Source: Spirosomataceae bacterium
GTDB lineage: Bacteria > Bacteroidota > Bacteroidia > Cytophagales > Spirosomataceae
Direction of reading: 5' to 3'
DNA length: 15,565 nt
NCBI GenBank assembly: GCA_025455795.1
Contig: JALOLW010000035.1
Location: 1 to 15,565, forward strand
Shown here: piece by piece, positions 6,596-14,202 of the stretch
Position numbering within the stretch: position 1 is the first letter of the stretch
Layout of the letters: every line of letters begins with the position of its first letter
The notes under the pieces: model-generated
Database searches by the model: none
Told to the model about the DNA's origin: nothing
The model's input: only the letters and a program-made list of their open reading frames with translations
Made by a program: the position numbers and the translations under genes

Positions 6596-7614
6596 AGTCG
6601 CTATTCAACCTTCGCCTTTTGTTATTGATAGTGTGTGCGGCAGCAATTGCTGCTTGTCAGTCGGCGCAAAAAAATGAAGAAACTACATCGGTCAATAGCA
6701 CACAGGCCGTTGCGCTCAACGAGGATTTCTTGAAAAAACTGGAACTGCCCCGCACAGTTGTTTACATCGGTTTGGACAAACCCAAAGATACGACCGTGGC
6801 CGCGACCAAAATCGCCCCTCCCGCAGGCATGGTGTATGTACCAGGTGGGATAGTACAGGTGGGTTCGGACGAAGGTTTGGCGCAAGAACGCCCGTCTTTT
6901 TGGGCCAAAGTAACACCATTTTTGATGGATACACACCCCGTTACGGTGGCCGAGTTTCGGAAGTTTGTGGAAGCAACAGGCTTCAAAACCGAAGCGGAGA
7001 CGTTTGGCAACGCAGGGATAATTGATGAAACTACCGATCAACAGTGGATTTTGAAAGACGGAGCTACGTGGCACCACCCGCTGGGGCCTGACTTCCCTCC
7101 TGCCCCCGACAATCACCCCGTGACGCAAGTCTCGTGGAATGACGCCAACGCTTACGCAAAATGGGCTGGCAAACGCCTCCCCTGCGAAATAGAATGGGAA
7201 CACGCCGCCCGCAACGCCCAAAACAGCCGCAACATATACTCATGGGGCAACGACATCCAAACCAACGGCCAATACAACGCTAACATTTGGCAGGGGAAAT
7301 TTCCCGTCAAAAACTCCAACGAAGACGGGTTTCTTTACACTTCTCCCGTGGGTACATTTGGAAAAACACCCCTCGGACTGACCGATATGAGCGGCAATGT
7401 ATGGGAATGGCAATCCAACTGGAAATTTAACTACGAAGCACTTTTTCGGACGCCCGCGCAGGACAGCGACCTCGGCACTGAACGCGCCGAACGCGGCGGG
7501 TCTTTTTTGTGTGAACCATCATGGTGTCATGGCTACCGGGTTTCGGGTCGCTCTTCTTCCACTCCCGAAACCAGCCTCTTTCACGTTGGCTTTCGGTGTG
7601 CGAAAGATATATAA
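6592..7614 (+). CDS. Lipoprotein-type formylglycine-generating enzyme (SUMF1/FGE) homologue with both catalytic cysteines
   Basis: FGE oxidises a cysteine in sulfatases to formylglycine. This 340-residue protein has a lipoprotein signal: a hydrophobic stretch at residues 4-21 and lipobox AIAAC with Cys22, then a short linker. The FGE domain occupies about 78-340: PAGMVYVPGGIVQVGS, PVTVAEFRKFVEATGF, PVTQVSWNDANAYAKWAGKR, the LP..IEWEHAAR segment, LTDMSGNVWEW and the final GFRCAKD. Unlike many SUMF1-fold paralogues, it keeps the two copper-binding cysteines, Cys307 and Cys312, in GGSFLCEPSWCHGYR, with the five-residue spacing of human Cys336/Cys341. The position that is His in the human enzyme is Glu308. 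The Bacteroidota gliding proteins GldJ and GldK are also SUMF1-fold lipoproteins, so a non-enzymatic role is possible. It overlaps rnpA by 4 nt and ends 2 bp from the convergent rlmN. No sulfatase gene is in view. Confidence 0.88.
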   Translation: MKSLFNLRLLLLIVCAAAIAACQSAQKNEETTSVNSTQAVALNEDFLKKLELPRTVVYIGLDKPKDTTVAATKIAPPAGMVYVPGGIVQVGSDEGLAQERPSFWAKVTPFLMDTHPVTVAEFRKFVEATGFKTEAETFGNAGIIDETTDQQWILKDGATWHHPLGPDFPPAPDNHPVTQVSWNDANAYAKWAGKRLPCEIEWEHAARNAQNSRNIYSWGNDIQTNGQYNANIWQGKFPVKNSNEDGFLYTSPVGTFGKTPLGLTDMSGNVWEWQSNWKFNYEALFRTPAQDSDLGTERAERGGSFLCEPSWCHGYRVSGRSSSTPETSLFHVGFRCAKDI

Positions 7615-7616
7615 TT

Positions 7617-8672
7617 CTACGATTCCTTCTCCCGATTGGCCAATTGACCACAAGCTGCGTCAATGTCTTTGCCACGACTGCGGCGCACGTTTACAACCAC
7701 GTCTTTACTCTCCAAAAATTTGGCAAACTGTTCCAAACGGTCGGCTTCGGTATTTTTGAAATTGGCCTCTGCGATGGGGTTGTACTCGATAATATTGACT
7801 TTGGCGGGGACTTTTTTGGTAAATTCCCACAATTCCCGCGCGTCTTGAAGCGTATCGTTGAAATTATGAAAAACGATGTATTCAAACGTGATGCGGTTTT
7901 TGGTCTTTCGATAAAAATACTGCAACGCCTCGGCCAAGTTTTTCAACGAATTGGATTCGTTGATGGGCATGATTTGGTTGCGTTTTTGGTCGTTAGCCGC
8001 GTGAAGTGAGAGCGCAAGGTTGAACTTTACTTCGTCATCACCGAGTTTTTTTATCATTTTGGCAATCCCCGCCGTGGACACCGTGATGCGCTTGGGCGAC
8101 ATCCCCAGCCCGTCGGGAGAAGTGATGCGTTCGACCGATTCGAGTACATTGGCGTAGTTGAGTAGAGGCTCGCCCATGCCCATATAGACGATGTTGGTGA
8201 GAGGTGTTTGAAAAGTCTCTTTGGCTTGACGGTCTATCGCCACCACTTGGTCGTACATTTCGGCGGCGTCGAGGTTGCGTTTGCGGTCCATGTAGCCCGT
8301 TGCACAAAACTTGCACGTGAGCGAGCAGCCTACTTGACTCGACACACAGGCCGTCATGCGGTCGTCGGCGGGGATGAGTACGCCTTCTATCAAATGCCCA
8401 TCGTGCAGCCGAAATGCCGACTTGATGGTACCGTCGTTGCTGTGCTGCGACTTGGCCGTTTGGATGGCGTTGATGGCAAAATGCTCATCAAGAAGTTGGC
8501 GTGTTTTGAGCGATAGATTGCTCATGTCTTCAAACGAAGTCGCCGATTTTTTCCAAAGCCACTCACTCACCTGCTTCGCCCGAAAACCCTGCTCGCCGTG
8601 TTGTGTGAGCCAGTCTTTGAGCGCAGGCGCGTTAATTTTGCGAATATCTTGTTTTTCGATTGTCGTTGTCAT
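7617..8672 (-). CDS. rlmN: Dual-specificity 23S rRNA/tRNA adenine C2-methyltransferase RlmN
   Basis: RlmN is a radical-SAM enzyme that methylates C2 of A2503 in 23S rRNA and A37 in some tRNAs. The 351-residue protein has the iron-sulfur motif CSLTCKFC with Cys116, Cys120 and Cys123. The two catalytic cysteines are also present: Cys109 (seven residues before the cluster, equivalent to E. coli Cys118) and Cys341 in DIDAACGQLA (equivalent to Cys355). NIVYMGMGEPLLNY, RITVSTAGI and LALSLHAAND are further signatures. Its ATG overlaps the TGA of the upstream dehydrogenase gene by 4 nt, implying coupled translation. It converges on the FGE homologue with 2 bp between the stop codons and no visible terminator. 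Confidence 0.97.
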   Translation of the reverse strand: MTTTIEKQDIRKINAPALKDWLTQHGEQGFRAKQVSEWLWKKSATSFEDMSNLSLKTRQLLDEHFAINAIQTAKSQHSNDGTIKSAFRLHDGHLIEGVLIPADDRMTACVSSQVGCSLTCKFCATGYMDRKRNLDAAEMYDQVVAIDRQAKETFQTPLTNIVYMGMGEPLLNYANVLESVERITSPDGLGMSPKRITVSTAGIAKMIKKLGDDEVKFNLALSLHAANDQKRNQIMPINESNSLKNLAEALQYFYRKTKNRITFEYIVFHNFNDTLQDARELWEFTKKVPAKVNIIEYNPIAEANFKNTEADRLEQFAKFLESKDVVVNVRRSRGKDIDAACGQLANREKES

Positions 8673-9682
8673 AGTATTTTCAACACGATTTTGCCAAACT
8701 GCGTTCCCTCGTCCATATAGCGCAGGGCTGCCTCAATGTCGGACAATGCAAAGCTACTGTCCACGACGGGGCGGAGTTGGTGGGTATTGACAAACTGCAC
8801 CATGTCGGCAAACTCCCCCTCGGTCCCCATCGTTGAACCCATGATGTTGAGTTGCTTGAAAAACACTTTGCCTGGTACAATGTCAGTGATATTGCCCGTC
8901 GTACCACCGTAAAAACAAATCCGTCCACCAGGGGCAGCTACGTCAATGAGTTTGGCAAAATTCGGCCCACCTGCACTGTCAATAACCACATCAAAATAAC
9001 CGCTGCGGTCGCCGCCCGTGGCCGTAATAAGATTTTTGGCCCAATCGGCGTTTTTGTAATTGACTCCGCCCTTTGCGCCCAATGCCACCGCTTTTTCGAT
9101 TTTATCATCTGACCCCGACGTCACCCAAACTTCTGCGCCAAGTGCCACCGCAAACTGCACCACAAACAACGCTACCCCGCCCCCCGCACCCGTGACGAGT
9201 ACGCGCTCACCTGCCCGCACACTCGCCCGCGATACGAGCGCGCGCCAGCCCGTCAGCCCTGCCAATGGTAACGCTGCAGCTTCCTCAAAACTTAAATGCG
9301 CGGGCTTGGGGCAGAGGTATCGGGCTTCTATTTTGATGTATTCGGCCAAAGTCCCCGCGTCGGGCATCCCCAATACCCGAAACGATTTGCCGTAAAATCG
9401 CGGGTCGTCGCCCCAGCCAAGCGATGGATTGATGACGACTGCTTGCCCCACCCAATCACTGCTTACACCCGCGCCGATGCTTGTTACGACCCCCGCGCCA
9501 TCGGAGCCGATCAGGGTAGGGAGTTTCATGCCTGGGTAAAGACCCTTCTGAATCCAAACATCACGGTGGTTGAGGGCGGCAGCGTGGAGTTGGACGACCA
9601 CTTCGCCCGCGCCCGCTTGGGGCGTTTCGATTTCTTTGACAACGGCGGGAGTGTGGATGGTTTCGATAAAAGCAGCTTGCAT
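8669..9682 (-). CDS. Zinc-independent medium-chain dehydrogenase/reductase (quinone oxidoreductase-like)
   Basis: This 337-residue NAD(P)H-dependent MDR protein has a GroES-like N-terminal domain and a Rossmann domain. The family pattern includes LNHRDVWIQKGLYPG, LIGSDGAGVV and the dinucleotide loop VTGAGGGVALFVVQFAVALG. The catalytic zinc ligands are absent: GHE of zinc alcohol dehydrogenases is GSD here, and no cysteine takes the Cys38 position. The four-cysteine structural-zinc lobe is missing too, so it should behave like a quinone oxidoreductase or enoyl reductase rather than an alcohol dehydrogenase. I chose the ATG at 9682 (MQAAFIETIHTPAVVKE), the normal family start; a Met at 9709 would add nine unlikely residues. 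It is the first gene of a two-gene unit with rlmN. Substrate unknown. Confidence 0.88.
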   Translation of the reverse strand: MQAAFIETIHTPAVVKEIETPQAGAGEVVVQLHAAALNHRDVWIQKGLYPGMKLPTLIGSDGAGVVTSIGAGVSSDWVGQAVVINPSLGWGDDPRFYGKSFRVLGMPDAGTLAEYIKIEARYLCPKPAHLSFEEAAALPLAGLTGWRALVSRASVRAGERVLVTGAGGGVALFVVQFAVALGAEVWVTSGSDDKIEKAVALGAKGGVNYKNADWAKNLITATGGDRSGYFDVVIDSAGGPNFAKLIDVAAPGGRICFYGGTTGNITDIVPGKVFFKQLNIMGSTMGTEGEFADMVQFVNTHQLRPVVDSSFALSDIEAALRYMDEGTQFGKIVLKIL

Positions 9683-9766
9683 ATTGTTTGGGGAAGTTGA
9701 AAGTAACAATCAAGGATTATACCGATAAATGTATCGAATTGTTTGACACCATTTTTAATTTCGAGG

Positions 9767-9774
9767 CAAAATTA
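9767..9774 (-). promoter_or_regulatory. Candidate -7 element for the dehydrogenase-rlmN unit
   Basis: On the minus strand this reads TAATTTTG, a full match to TAnnTTTG, about 85 bp before the chosen ATG at 9682. The -33 position reads TTCA, a weak match. The 177-bp divergent gap between 9682 and 9860 shows no clear promoter for the DUF5686 gene. Confidence 0.4.
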
Positions 9775-9859
9775 ACCCAATTCAGCCAACCTTTTGAACC
9801 ATTTTTGCATTAACCACAATGACAGCCGTAAACTCTACGTTTTCAAAAGACCACATATC

Positions 9860-12364
9860 ATGTCCACTTTCTTTCCCCAAAACAGCCCCTTGAAAACATA
9901 TCTATTTTGTGTCGGCCTTTTGTTGTCCTCTCTTTGCGCTTTTACCCAAGATTTCTACAAGTTGCGGGGGTTTGTGTATTCAGAATCCAATCAGCCCCTC
10001 GTGAGCGCGACCGTGCGCGTGGTCAATGCCAACACGGGCACTATCACCGACAAAGACGGCAAATACGAAATCAAACTTTTGGAGGGTCTCAACCGCATTT
10101 CGGTGTCTTCGATGGGTTATCAGACGGAAGTATTTGAAGTAGTAGCCGAAAAAGACGTGGTCAAAAATGTATTTCTGAAAATTGACCAAAAGCAGTTGGA
10201 CGAGGTGGTGGTCAAGGTCAAAAAGAAGGATTATTCCTACGAAGTCATCAAATACGTGCTTGAAAACAAAGACGCGGTTTTGAACCAATACCAAAACTAC
10301 AAAGCCAAAGTTTACATCAAAAGTGTTGAAAACATCGAAACCAAAAAAGTGCCGCCCAAGAAAACCGACGACGATACACCTCCCAAACCCGAAGATGCCC
10401 TCAAAACTGCCGAAAAAGCCACCGTCAAAAAAGATAGTATTCCTAAGTTGAATCTTTTTGAGTGCCAGCTTACCCGTCATCAAAGCCGCACGGGGCAGCA
10501 AAAAGAAGAACGCGAAGCCGTGAAGCGTGTCGGCGACCAAAACACGCTGTTTTTTAAATCTGTCACCGATGGAGAGTTTGATTTTTACCAAAATTACCAA
10601 AAAATCGCCAAAATCGGTGACAATCAAATCACCTCTCCGCTGAGTGATTTGACGTTTTTGAGTTATCGGTTTCAGTTGTTGAAATATTATTTTGACGGCA
10701 AAGAAAAGATTTATCAAATACGGGTTATTCCGCGTGAACTCGGCAATGCGCTTTACGAAGGCACGATTGAGGTTGTCGAAGACCAGTGGGTGCTGCGACA
10801 CGTGGACCTGCGCCTCACCAAGCGCGGGTTGCTCCGCTACGACGAATTTGGCGTAGAGCAGCACTTTGAAAAAATAGCAGGGCGGTGGATGCCTACCAAA
10901 GTGACTTACACGTGGAAAGTGAAAGAAGAAGGCCAAAAAAAAATCGGAAAAACCGACGTAATTCAGTCTGATTTTGAGTTTGATTTGGCATTGCCCAAAC
11001 GCTTTTTTGGCGACGAGGTCGGCCTCACTACTGCCGATGCCTACAAACGTGACTCAACGTTTTGGGCCAAAATTCGACCCAATCCGCTTACCAAAGACGA
11101 GCAAAAAGTCATCAAAGAGAAAGAACGCATCGAAGCCTTGATGAACTCCAAAGTCTATTTGGATTCGATTGACAAAGAGTACAACCGCATCACTTTTCCC
11201 AAAGTGATTTATCTCGGCATGGGGCATATCAACCGAACCAAGAAAATCACTTGGCACTTCGACCCAGTGTTGGGATTGATAGACCCGTTGGCGATTGGTG
11301 GTTGGCGGATTCGTTACGGGGCGGGTTTTTACAAACGTTTTGAGAATCGAAAGCAGCTTTGGGTCAATTCCAACGTGGGCTATGGTTTCAAAAACCAAGA
11401 CGTGATAGGATTCACGACGGTCAATTATTTTTACAACCCGCTCAAAGTGTCCAATCTCCAAGTGTCCGTAGGGTCGGGGTTCAATGTCATCAACGGCGCG
11501 GCCACTATCCGTGACATTGCGCTCAGGAGCAATTTTTACAGAAATCAGTACATCAATCTCACGCACCGAACAGAGTTGCTGAATGGCCTCTATCTCAACA
11601 CCCAAGCCTATTACGAAATTCGCCGCGACTTGTCAGATTTTAAGTTTGGCGAACTGGGCGACCGCGTTTTTTCCAACAATACCCCCCAAGCGTTTCCCAC
11701 GAGCCACGTCTATCGGACTTTGATAGGGATTGAGTACACGCCTCGTCAGCTCTACCTGCGTGAACCCAACGAGAAGGTGATTTTGGGCTCTAAATACCCC
11801 ACTTTCAGCGCGAATATCGAGCGGGCATGGCCTGTCTCGGGCAAAAACACCAACGTCTATGCCAAAGTATCGGCCTCTATTCGGCAGACTTTCAACGTGG
11901 GCATCCTCGGTACGTCGGAGTACCGTATCAGTGCGGGGAAATTTCTGGACACAACGAGTCTCGCCGTGATGGACTACACTTACATGCGCGGGGGTGACAA
12001 TTACTTTTTTTCACCCGCGATGTTTACGTATCAGCTCATTCCGCAGACTTTTCCCGTTTTCAATTGGTATTTTGAATCACACTACGTGCATCAGTTCAAT
12101 GGCTTTTTGACGAGCAAAATCCCGCTGTTCAACCGCACCAAAATCCGCGAAATGGCAGGAGGAGGTTTTTTGTACGTACCAGAGCGCAATTTTCAGTATT
12201 CGGAGGTGTATTTTGGTCTCAATCGCGTCTTCAAAATCGGGCGGGAGCGTATTCGATTGGGCGCTTACTATGTCATTGGTCAATCCAATACTTTTGGGCT
12301 AAGAAACGGCATCAAGTTCTCGTTTGAACCCTACAATCAAAATCGAAATACGTGGAGTTTTTAG
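9860..12364 (+). CDS. DUF5686 / carboxypeptidase-regulatory-like outer-membrane protein
   Basis: This 834-residue protein is a Bacteroidota outer-membrane protein of unknown function. It starts with a signal peptide (hydrophobic core about 14-27, cleavage near 27-30). Next comes a carboxypeptidase-regulatory-like Ig-type domain at about 31-112 (LRGFVYSESNQPLVSATVRV, GTITDKDGKYEI, SSMGYQTE), as also found in TonB-dependent SusC proteins. A Lys/Pro/Asp-rich linker lies at about 158-195. The remainder alternates polar and aromatic strands and ends in Ser-Phe, as beta-barrel proteins often do. There is no TonB box or plug domain. The ATG at 9860 is preferred because it precedes a clean signal peptide; an in-frame TTG at 9794 would bury the signal behind 22 residues. 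Its stop codon overlaps the convergent purN stop. Confidence 0.85.
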   Translation: MSTFFPQNSPLKTYLFCVGLLLSSLCAFTQDFYKLRGFVYSESNQPLVSATVRVVNANTGTITDKDGKYEIKLLEGLNRISVSSMGYQTEVFEVVAEKDVVKNVFLKIDQKQLDEVVVKVKKKDYSYEVIKYVLENKDAVLNQYQNYKAKVYIKSVENIETKKVPPKKTDDDTPPKPEDALKTAEKATVKKDSIPKLNLFECQLTRHQSRTGQQKEEREAVKRVGDQNTLFFKSVTDGEFDFYQNYQKIAKIGDNQITSPLSDLTFLSYRFQLLKYYFDGKEKIYQIRVIPRELGNALYEGTIEVVEDQWVLRHVDLRLTKRGLLRYDEFGVEQHFEKIAGRWMPTKVTYTWKVKEEGQKKIGKTDVIQSDFEFDLALPKRFFGDEVGLTTADAYKRDSTFWAKIRPNPLTKDEQKVIKEKERIEALMNSKVYLDSIDKEYNRITFPKVIYLGMGHINRTKKITWHFDPVLGLIDPLAIGGWRIRYGAGFYKRFENRKQLWVNSNVGYGFKNQDVIGFTTVNYFYNPLKVSNLQVSVGSGFNVINGAATIRDIALRSNFYRNQYINLTHRTELLNGLYLNTQAYYEIRRDLSDFKFGELGDRVFSNNTPQAFPTSHVYRTLIGIEYTPRQLYLREPNEKVILGSKYPTFSANIERAWPVSGKNTNVYAKVSASIRQTFNVGILGTSEYRISAGKFLDTTSLAVMDYTYMRGGDNYFFSPAMFTYQLIPQTFPVFNWYFESHYVHQFNGFLTSKIPLFNRTKIREMAGGGFLYVPERNFQYSEVYFGLNRVFKIGRERIRLGAYYVIGQSNTFGLRNGIKFSFEPYNQNRNTWSF

Positions 12365-12930
12365 GCCAAAAGCTGCTCAATGACGGCAGGATAATGCTGA
12401 TGCTCCAATACTTGCACTTTGGCAGCGACGCTCTCGGACGTATCAGTAGAGGAGACAGAACAGGAGGCTTGAAAGATGATGGCCCCTTCGTCGTAGTGTT
12501 CGTTTACGTAATGAATCGTGATGCCCGATTCGCTTTCTTGGGCTGCTACCACCGCTTCGTGGACAAAATGCCCGTACATGCCTTTGCCGCCAAATTTAGG
12601 TAACAAGGCAGGATGAATATTGACCATTTTTTGGGGAAAAGCCTGTACCATCGGTTCAGGAATGAGCATCATAAAACCCGCCAATACCACTAAATCAATG
12701 CGCTGATTTTGAAGCAATTCGACAATTTTTTGAGTTTCTGTAAATGTCTTTTTGTCAAACAGCACCACGGGAATGTTCAGTTTGCGAGCGCGGGCAATAA
12801 CCCCTGCTTGGGGATTGTTGGACAAGATAAGACTGACCTCAACCGAAGGATGTTGGGCAAAATATTGGGCGATTTTTTCGGCATTCGACCCCGAACCAGA
12901 AGCAAAAATAGCAATGCGTTTGATAGACAT
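12361..12930 (-). CDS. purN: Phosphoribosylglycinamide formyltransferase PurN
   Basis: PurN transfers a formyl group from 10-formyltetrahydrofolate to glycinamide ribonucleotide, the third step of de novo purine synthesis. The 189-residue length is normal. The phosphate loop IFASGSGSNAEKI lies at residues 8-20. The catalytic residues are Asn104 and His106 in VNIHPALLP and Asp147 in HYDEGAI. Other family blocks are LVVLAGFMMLIP and SGITIHYVNEHYDEG. It is 40 bp downstream of the AlkB gene on the same strand and may be co-transcribed with it. Its TAA stop (complement of 12361-12363) overlaps the TAG stop of the convergent DUF5686 gene (12362-12364). Confidence 0.97.
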   Translation of the reverse strand: MSIKRIAIFASGSGSNAEKIAQYFAQHPSVEVSLILSNNPQAGVIARARKLNIPVVLFDKKTFTETQKIVELLQNQRIDLVVLAGFMMLIPEPMVQAFPQKMVNIHPALLPKFGGKGMYGHFVHEAVVAAQESESGITIHYVNEHYDEGAIIFQASCSVSSTDTSESVAAKVQVLEHQHYPAVIEQLLA

Positions 12931-12934
12931 AATA

Positions 12935-12957
12935 AGTTATTCGTTATCAGTTATTCG
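12935..12957. repeat. Short direct repeats between the AlkB gene and purN
   Basis: The 9-mer agttattcg occurs at 12935-12943 and 12949-12957, filling most of the 40-bp gap just upstream of the purN start. A partial copy (gttat) lies between them. No function is evident; it resembles the low-complexity spacer seen before the nucleotidyltransferase gene. Confidence 0.5.
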
Positions 12958-12970
12958 GGGTTGGGTGAGA

Positions 12971-14086
12971 TTACGCAAACTGCTTCACTACCTGCGCGAT
13001 GTGCGTAGCGTCGTAAGCGTTGGCTTGCCATGCTTGCAGGCGTTTGTTCATCACCGCAAACCACAACGGCGGCACCGTAGCCATCAAAATCATGAGCGGA
13101 TAACCAAAAGGCAATTGCGGGCTTTCGTCAAAATGTCGCAATACTTGATACGGTCGTGAAGCGTAGGCATGGTGGTCAGAGTGTCGTTGGAGTTGAAAAA
13201 GAATCAAATTGCTAAAAATGTGATTGGCGTTCCACGAGTGCAGGGGATTGACACGCTCATATTTGCCCGGTGCTATCTCACGGCGCACAATGCCATAATG
13301 TTCGATGTAATTGATGGTTTCGAGCAGCAGAAACGCCATCACCGCCTGTCCAAAGAAAAACGGGATTACTTCCCACGCCAAGCGACCAACAAGCAGCGTA
13401 GCCGTACCTGTCAGCAATCCGCAAAACGCGATGGGCAGAATAATAAACCAAAGCATTTGGTTGTGATGACTCCACAGCGGCTGGTTGTTTTTTTCGAGGG
13501 TTCGTTTCTCAATATTCCACGCACTTCTCCAGCTACCCGTCACGCTTTGCCACCAAAAAGCGTACAATGTTTGGTCTTTACGAGCGGTGGCAGGGTCGAG
13601 GGGCGTGGCAACCCACACGTGGTGGCCGCGGTTGTGTTCAATAAAAAAGTGCATATAGCACACCGTCATCAAGGAAAGTTTAGCGTGAAATTGGGCCACT
13701 TTGCTGGTTCGATGCCCCAACTCATGGGCTACGTTGATCATGGTTCCCGAAAAAATCCCGATAGAAGCCACAAAGCCGGCTATCTGGAAGGCGTTCATGT
13801 CGTACCGATACAATGCCAACGCCGACGTAAACAACTGCCCAATATGCACATACACAAGCGAGTACAGCACCACGTCAAAAAAGCGGTCATTCATTAGCCG
13901 TTCAAAATCTTCTTTGTGGGCATTGGCGCGGTCTTTACCGACAACAGCGTCTATCAAAGGGACAAACACGTACGCAAACAATACGCCCGTCCAAGTAAAC
14001 TGCCCTTCTGTCAGTACGATGATGACGTTGGAGGAGATAATCAGCAAATAAATGGACAAGAACCCGAGTTTTTTGAATGAGTTCAT
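12971..14086 (-). CDS. alkB: AlkB-type membrane di-iron alkane 1-monooxygenase
   Basis: Enzymes of this family hydroxylate the terminal carbon of alkanes or related hydrophobic chains in the inner membrane, using O2 and electrons from rubredoxin. The 371-residue protein has about six hydrophobic helices and every diagnostic histidine motif: HELGHR at 121-126, EHNRGHHVWVATPLDP at 150-165, NYIEHYG at 259-265 and LQRHSDHH at 299-306. Length is close to typical AlkB (about 400) with no rubredoxin fusion. No rubredoxin, rubredoxin reductase, alcohol or aldehyde dehydrogenase or AlkS-like regulator is adjacent. Substrate could be alkanes, fatty acyl chains or another lipid; XylM-type hydroxylases share the fold, but the HYG and NRGHH motifs favour AlkB. 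It probably has its own promoter and may read into purN. Confidence 0.92.
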   Translation of the reverse strand: MNSFKKLGFLSIYLLIISSNVIIVLTEGQFTWTGVLFAYVFVPLIDAVVGKDRANAHKEDFERLMNDRFFDVVLYSLVYVHIGQLFTSALALYRYDMNAFQIAGFVASIGIFSGTMINVAHELGHRTSKVAQFHAKLSLMTVCYMHFFIEHNRGHHVWVATPLDPATARKDQTLYAFWWQSVTGSWRSAWNIEKRTLEKNNQPLWSHHNQMLWFIILPIAFCGLLTGTATLLVGRLAWEVIPFFFGQAVMAFLLLETINYIEHYGIVRREIAPGKYERVNPLHSWNANHIFSNLILFQLQRHSDHHAYASRPYQVLRHFDESPQLPFGYPLMILMATVPPLWFAVMNKRLQAWQANAYDATHIAQVVKQFA

Positions 14087-14103
14087 ATTCGTTATGATTT
14101 GCC

Positions 14104-14111
14104 CAAAATTA
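14104..14111 (-). promoter_or_regulatory. Candidate -7 element for the AlkB gene
   Basis: On the minus strand this reads TAATTTTG, a full match to TAnnTTTG, 17 bp before the AlkB ATG. No TTTG is present about 20 nt upstream, so the promoter is incomplete by consensus. It lies just after the terminator of the preceding operon, which is where an AlkB promoter would be needed. Confidence 0.4.
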
Positions 14112-14150
14112 CGAAATAGTTATTTGATATGATGATGACTAAGCCAAAAC

Positions 14151-14182
14151 AAAAAATAGCAGCCTCCGAAGAAGCTGCTATT
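14151..14182 (-). terminator. Terminator with cUUCGg tetraloop ending the SusD-lipoprotein operon
   Basis: Read on the minus strand, 14182-14171 pairs with 14166-14155 to give a 12-bp stem (11 Watson-Crick pairs and one G-U), capped by the extra-stable UUCG tetraloop closed by C-G. A T-tract follows (complement of 14156-14151). It begins 20 bp after the lipoprotein stop codon at 14203. Confidence 0.92.
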
Positions 14183-14202
14183 GATAGTGAGTGGAGCGAT
14201 GA

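Noticed and set aside
9683..9709. Upstream ATG at 9709 for the MDR dehydrogenase
   Set aside because: It adds nine residues (MLLSTSPNN) before the usual family start MQAAFIE.
9794..9859. TTG start at 9794 for the DUF5686 protein
   Set aside because: It would place 22 polar residues before the signal peptide; the ATG at 9860 gives a normal exported protein.
9980..10936. 318-codon open frame antisense to the DUF5686 gene
   Set aside because: It is a shadow: low-complexity Phe/Val-rich translation, fully inside a well-supported outer-membrane protein gene, with no family pattern.
13169..13897. 242-codon open frame antisense to the AlkB gene
   Set aside because: The translation is rich in Arg/His/Lys with no domain, and the opposite strand carries all AlkB motifs.
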